Assembly (NCBI GenBank): GCA_026388655.1
Contig: JAPLJI010000067.1
Span: 1 to 64,000, forward strand
Length of the DNA: 64,000 bases
Source of the DNA: Pseudomonadota bacterium
GTDB lineage: Bacteria; Desulfobacterota; JAPLJL01
Direction of reading: 5' to 3'
Made by a program: the position numbers and the translations under genes. The stretch's first letter is position 1, and every line of letters starts with the position of its first letter. The notes under the pieces were generated by a model that was not told the DNA's origin, ran no database searches, and saw only the letters and a program-made list of their open reading frames with translations. Positions 59,606-64,000 of this stretch are shown piece after piece.

Positions 59606-60298
59606 ATGGGTGAGAAAAACGTGGTGCGGAAGATTGACAATCTGGTGGCGGTCCGGAACGTGATCCTGAGCGTGTCGGACAAGGGCGGGCTCAATGAATT
59701 CGTTCCGGAACTGGTGAAGATCTGTCCCGGGATCCGCCTTTATTCCACGGGGGGCACTTTCAGCTCCCTGAAGAGCATTCTCGCCGACCAGGGGAAGCCG
59801 CCGCTTTTACAGCAGATCTCGGATTACACCGGCCAGCCGGAAATGCAGGGCGGGCTGGTCAAGACCCTCGACTTCAAGGTTTACCTCGGGCTCCTGTCCG
59901 AAACCTACAACCCGGCCCACGCCGACGACCTGAAACGGACGGGGGCGGTTCCCTTCGATCTCATGGTGGTCAATCTGTATCCTTTCCGGGAAACCATCGC
60001 CAAACCCAGGGTCACGGTGGAGGACGCCCGGGCGAATATCGACATCGGCGGCCCCTGCATGGTCCGGGCCTCCGCGAAGACTGTCAACCGGGAGGCGATC
60101 CTGGTCGATCCCAAGGATTATTCCCGGATCCTGGAAGAATTGAAGAAAAATAAGGGCAAAATCTCCCTGGCCACCCGCTTCGAACTGGCCCAGAAGGCCT
60201 TCCGTCACACCGCGGAGTATGACACGACGATTAGTGGGTACCTGGGAAAAACCGACTTCGGCAAGGTCAAGGGGGCTTATCCCGAGATTGCCGGGTAG
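59606..60298 (+). CDS. IMP cyclohydrolase (PurH N-terminal domain, stand-alone)
   Basis: NVILSVSDKGGLNEFVPEL...STGGTF...GGLVKTLDFKVYLGLL...NLYPFRETIAKP...ANIDIGGPCMVRASAK. Confidence 0.93.
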   Translation: MGEKNVVRKIDNLVAVRNVILSVSDKGGLNEFVPELVKICPGIRLYSTGGTFSSLKSILADQGKPPLLQQISDYTGQPEMQGGLVKTLDFKVYLGLLSETYNPAHADDLKRTGAVPFDLMVVNLYPFRETIAKPRVTVEDARANIDIGGPCMVRASAKTVNREAILVDPKDYSRILEELKKNKGKISLATRFELAQKAFRHTAEYDTTISGYLGKTDFGKVKGAYPEIAG

Positions 60299-60301
60299 GG
60301 G

Positions 60302-61030
60302 ATGGGAAAGAAACCAGCCCGCCGGGCTGCGCGGAGATGGCCCTTCTGGGCGGGTCTGATTCTCGCGGGGCTGGCTCTCGGGTTTTCCGTTTACATTGTA
60401 TATCTGGGTCGGGATCTTCCGGACGTTTCCCCTTACCGGAAGAAAATCCCGTCGGCCCGGGGGGAGCGGATCTTCGTACCCTTTGCCGCCATCCCCGGGG
60501 TTTTGGTCAAGGCGGTGATCGCCGCGGAGGATTGTAACTTTTACCGGCACCACGGCCTGGATTACGAGGCCATCTGGGATGCCTTCAAGGAAAATATCTC
60601 CGAGGGGCGGGTGGTCCGGGGCGGGAGCACCATCACCCAGCAGCTCGCGAAAAACCTTTTTCTTTCCAAGGAAAGGACCCTGAGACGGAAGATCCGGGAG
60701 GCCCTGATCGCCCGGGAGCTGGAGCGGAAACTTTCCAAGCAGCGGATCCTCGAGCTTTATCTCAACGTGGTGGAATGGGGGGACGGGATCAACGGGGTGG
60801 AGGCGGCCTGCCGCCGGTATTTTCACAAGTCGGTGCCGGAGATTTCCGTGGCGGAAGCCGCGGTTCTGGCGGCGATGCTTCCCAACCCCCATTATTACAG
60901 CCCCTTTCGCCACCAGGACAAGCTGGAACGCCGGGTCCGCCGGCTCCTGATGCATATGTGGAAGAACCGTTCCATTTCCCCGGACCAATACCGGGAGGCG
61001 CTTAATTCTCTCTCCGTCAGTGTTTTATAG
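60302..61030 (+). CDS. mtgA: Monofunctional peptidoglycan glycosyltransferase
   Basis: VIAAEDCNFYRHHGLDYEAIW; GGSTITQQLAKNLFLS; LNVVEWGDGINGVEAA. Confidence 0.95.
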   Translation: MGKKPARRAARRWPFWAGLILAGLALGFSVYIVYLGRDLPDVSPYRKKIPSARGERIFVPFAAIPGVLVKAVIAAEDCNFYRHHGLDYEAIWDAFKENISEGRVVRGGSTITQQLAKNLFLSKERTLRRKIREALIARELERKLSKQRILELYLNVVEWGDGINGVEAACRRYFHKSVPEISVAEAAVLAAMLPNPHYYSPFRHQDKLERRVRRLLMHMWKNRSISPDQYREALNSLSVSVL

Positions 61031-61111
61031 CGAATTGACAAAAAGGGGATTTTGTAATTTTATGTCAGGGCGGCATTTTCATCACTTAAAATTCAAGGAG
61101 AGGACTGGCAC

Positions 61112-62365
61112 ATGGCGAAAGACCTGAAGGCGATGTACAAGACGGTTATGGACGACCATTTTCCCCGGAAAATGGAGATCAGCTTTATCGATGAGGGGGG
61201 CAAGCGCTCCACCCTGCAGTATGAAAAGGTGAGCTGGGTGATCGAAGGGGTGGAGAAGGGGCTCCGCTACGGGGAGAACCCGGGACAGGAGGCGGCCCTC
61301 TTCAAGCTCGTCAACGGGAACCTGGTCCTGGGGGAGGTCAAGACCATCGACCCGGGGAGATACCTGGCTTCGAACATGGAAATGCTCCAGTCCGGCAAGC
61401 ATCCCGGGAAAACCAACATCACCGACGTGGACAACGCCCTGAACATCCTCCGCTATTTACCGGAGCGGCCGGCGGTGGTGATCGTCAAGCACAATAATCC
61501 CTGCGGGGCGGCCCGGGCCGACAGTCTGGAACAGGCTTACCGGAAGGCGTTTTCCGCAGACCGGGTGGCGGCCTTCGGTGGGGCGATCGCCCTGAACCGT
61601 CCGGTGGATAAGGCCACGGCCGAGGGGATCAACGCCCAGTACGCCGAGGTGGTGGCGGCCCCGGACTACGAGGAGGAGGCCTTCCAGATCCTGGCCCAGC
61701 GCAAGAATTTACGGATTCTCCGGATCGAGAACATCGCCCGGCTCGAGCAGTGGGTGGGCCGGCAGTTCGTGGATATCAAGAGCCTGATCGATGGGGGCAT
61801 TATCGTCCAGGCCTCCTTCGTCCCGGTGACCCGCAAGCCGAAGGACCTCCAGCCCGCGGTCTGCGAATACAAGGGCAAGGAATACAAAATCAAGCGCCAG
61901 CCCACGGAAAAAGAAATCCAGGACATGCTCTTCGGCTGGCTGGTGGAAGCGGGGGTATCCTCCAACTCGGTGCTTTATGTCAAGGACGATGTCACCGTCG
62001 GGATCGGCACCGGGGAACAGGACCGGGTGGGGGTGGCGGAGATCGCCCGGGACAAGGCCTACCGGAAGCTGGCCGACCGTTACTGCTTCGAGGCCTACAA
62101 GGTTCCCTACAACGACCTGAAGGACGAGGACAAGCGCCGGGAGATCGACGAGCGGGTGAAAAAGGAACGGGGCGGAATTCCCGGTTCGGTCATGGTCAGC
62201 GACGCTTTCTTTCCCTTCAAGGACGGGGTGGAAGTGGGAATCAGGGAGGGCGTCGGCGCGGTGATCCAGCCGGGAGGATCGGAGCGGGATTTCGAGGTGA
62301 TCGAGGCCTGCAACGAAGCTAACGTCGCCATGATGTTTACCGGGCAGCGATCCTTTAAACATTAA
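61112..62365 (+). CDS. AICAR formyltransferase (PurH C-terminal domain, stand-alone)
   Basis: LRYGENPGQEAAL; VVIVKHNNPCGAA; AFGGAIALN; C-terminal VIQPGGSERDFEVIEACNEANVAMMFTGQRSFKH. Confidence 0.93.
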   Translation: MAKDLKAMYKTVMDDHFPRKMEISFIDEGGKRSTLQYEKVSWVIEGVEKGLRYGENPGQEAALFKLVNGNLVLGEVKTIDPGRYLASNMEMLQSGKHPGKTNITDVDNALNILRYLPERPAVVIVKHNNPCGAARADSLEQAYRKAFSADRVAAFGGAIALNRPVDKATAEGINAQYAEVVAAPDYEEEAFQILAQRKNLRILRIENIARLEQWVGRQFVDIKSLIDGGIIVQASFVPVTRKPKDLQPAVCEYKGKEYKIKRQPTEKEIQDMLFGWLVEAGVSSNSVLYVKDDVTVGIGTGEQDRVGVAEIARDKAYRKLADRYCFEAYKVPYNDLKDEDKRREIDERVKKERGGIPGSVMVSDAFFPFKDGVEVGIREGVGAVIQPGGSERDFEVIEACNEANVAMMFTGQRSFKH

Positions 62366-62405
62366 AGGAGCAAAGCGCATAGCGTATAGGGCATAGCGTA
62401 AAAAA

Positions 62406-62428
62406 GTAGCCGCAGGCTTTAGCCTGCG
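62406..62428. repeat. Short dispersed palindrome GTAGCCGCAGGCTTTAGCCTGCG
   Basis: Inverted copy of 8005-8027. Confidence 0.75.
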
Positions 62429-62528
62429 CTCCCAGTAAGCAGTATGCAGTAGGCAGTGAGCAGAAAAAACTAAAGAAAGCAGAGAAACGAGATTAACGAT
62501 CCTAACGAACCTAACGTTCTAAACGGAA

Positions 62529-62714
62529 ATGTGTGAATCCAGCGCTTATCTAAAAAAAGGCGAGAAGGAGGAATTGATCCTCAAGGATGTCACCCGCGTG
62601 ACCTTTTCCCGGGAGGGGTGGGTGGAACTCGAGAATATCCTGGGGGAAGAGAAAAAGATCACGGCCCGGCTCAAGGAAATCAATTTCCTTGAGCATAAGC
62701 TGATTTTCGAGTGA
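62529..62714 (+). CDS. cooT: CooT-family small nickel-binding protein
   Basis: 61 aa starting MCESSAYL...ILKDVTRVTFSREGWVELENILGEEKKITARLKEINFLEHKLIFE. Confidence 0.82.
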   Translation: MCESSAYLKKGEKEELILKDVTRVTFSREGWVELENILGEEKKITARLKEINFLEHKLIFE

Positions 62715-62844
62715 AGGAAAATATTATGGATGATAATCCTCCTTATTTTTCCCCCTCCCCTCGATGGCCTCTGGCTCTGTAGAGCCTCCGGCTCGGAGAG
62801 GAGGGGGTGGGGAGGAGAGGGTCATTGAAAAGAAGGAGGTAGAC

Positions 62845-63600
62845 ATGGCGGAGAGAAAACCGGTTATCGCGGGAAACTGGAAAATGTATAAAACCGGGAG
62901 TGAGGCAAAAAGCTTCATCACGGAATTGAAGGGGAAGATTGCCGGGGTCCAGGGGGTCGAAGTAGTGGTGGCCCCGCCCTTTACCGCCCTGGCCCAGGCG
63001 GCCGAGGCGATCAAAGGAAGCGCGATCGGGCTCTCGGCCCAGAATCTCCACTGGGAGGATCAAGGGGCTTTCACCGGCGAGATCGCCCCGCCGATGTTGA
63101 AAGAAATCGGCTGCAGCCACGTGATCATCGGGCATTCGGAGCGCCGCCAGTTTTTCGGCGAGTCGGATGAGTCGGTCAACCGGAAGACCAAGGCCGCCCT
63201 GAAACACGGCCTGGTCCCGATTGTCTGCGTCGGGGAAACCCTGGCGGAGAGGGAGGCCGGGAAGATCAAGGAAGTGATCGAGCGCCAGGTCAAAAAAGGT
63301 CTGGATGGATTGGGCGCGGACGCCAACCTGGTCCTGGCTTACGAGCCGGTCTGGGCGATTGGAACCGGCAAAACCGCGAGCCCCGAGCAGGCGGAAGAGG
63401 TGCATTTAATGATTCGGGAGCTTTTGACGCAGACGCTCGGTCCCGATTTTTCGTCCCGGACCCGGATCCTGTACGGGGGAAGCGTAAAGGCCGACAACAT
63501 CAAGAGCCTGATGGCCAAGCCCAATATTGACGGGGCCCTGGTCGGGGGGGCCGCCCTCAAGGCCGATTCCTTCGCGGGGATAATCCGGTTTAAGGATTGA
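62845..63600 (+). CDS. tpiA: Triosephosphate isomerase
   Basis: MAERKPVIAGNWKMYKT; VIIGHSERR; AYEPVWAIGTGKTAS; ILYGGSVKADN. Confidence 0.97.
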   Translation: MAERKPVIAGNWKMYKTGSEAKSFITELKGKIAGVQGVEVVVAPPFTALAQAAEAIKGSAIGLSAQNLHWEDQGAFTGEIAPPMLKEIGCSHVIIGHSERRQFFGESDESVNRKTKAALKHGLVPIVCVGETLAEREAGKIKEVIERQVKKGLDGLGADANLVLAYEPVWAIGTGKTASPEQAEEVHLMIRELLTQTLGPDFSSRTRILYGGSVKADNIKSLMAKPNIDGALVGGAALKADSFAGIIRFKD

Positions 63601-63733
63601 TACCGAAAAATGAAATTGATTTTTTCTGTCTTCCTGTAGTTGCCCGATTTATTTATCCCGATTTCAGAGGGACTTGTCCCGAAGGATGAGGGATCGGGCT
63701 ATTTTAAAAACCGCCGATTAATCGGCATACTAC
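63601..63733 (+). repeat. MITE-like element copy, left outer repeat (ACCGAAAAATG) plus core 63636-63733
   Basis: GTAGTTGCCCGATTTATTTATCCCG...AGGGATCGGGC...GCCGATTAATCGGCATACTAC. Confidence 0.8.
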
Positions 63734-63751
63734 AAAGAAATCTCGCGCAGG

Positions 63752-63793
63752 AAAAAAGCCGCCCAGGCTTCAGGGGCCCAGGCGGCTTTTTTT
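63752..63793. terminator. Bidirectional rho-independent terminator
   Basis: AAAAAAGCCGCC...GGCGGCTTTTTTT. Confidence 0.85.
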
Positions 63794-63900
63794 ACTGGGA
63801 AATCCCCCTTCCATCCCCCTTTGAAAAAGGGGGATGAAGTTACCCCTCTTTTTCTAAAGAGGGGTAAGGGGAGATTGGCATAATTTTAATCGAATTAAAT

Positions 63901-63999
63901 TTAAAACTTCCTCTTCCTTCGAGCGGCCTGGTAATGGGTCCCGCACAGGCCCCGGGACTTGGCCGGCTTCCAGCAGCCCGGAATCCGGCAGTCCTTGCG
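63901..63999 (-). CDS. C-terminal part of a second C-x4-C / C-x2-H protein (partial, runs off window end)
   Basis: Reverse translation RKDCRIPGCWKPAKSRGLCGTHYQAARRKRKF*, homologous to modules in 33395-33916. Confidence 0.8.
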   Translation of the reverse strand, partial: RKDCRIPGCWKPAKSRGLCGTHYQAARRKRKF

Positions 64000-64000
64000 G

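Overview
Gene-dense, GC-rich bacterial chromosome window. The content (multiheme cytochromes, Ni-CODH, 4Fe-4S flavo-oxidoreductases, Sec-containing SelD) suggests an anaerobic Desulfobacterota-like genome, but the taxonomy is inference. I support about 60 genes: cbiMNQO-type Ni/Co transport; cooS with scattered nickel/CO accessory genes (cooC-like, cooT-like, hypB); a tetraheme / seven-CXXCH / cytochrome b module; an HAO-like multiheme cytochrome; purH split around mtgA; tpiA; four phytoene-desaturase/geranylgeranyl-reductase-like flavoproteins; several toxin-antitoxin loci; and three tRNAs (Cys, Gly, Ala). The ORF track misses or splits several genes: selD with an in-frame UGA (Sec); a BrnT-like toxin with an in-frame TAG; a lipoprotein split by an exact 14-bp tandem duplication; a YjdF/DUF2238-like membrane protein split by an exact 10-bp tandem duplication; and single-base frameshifts in a TSUP transporter and the HAO-like cytochrome. 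The clearest unexplained structure is a dispersed, non-coding, MITE-like element. It has outer inverted repeats AACCCGAAAAATGC and a core of two hairpins bounded by GTAGT...ACTAC. There are several full copies, solo hairpins and an internally deleted copy, and two copies sit next to the 3' ends of two related Cys/His-motif genes. No CRISPR array was found.
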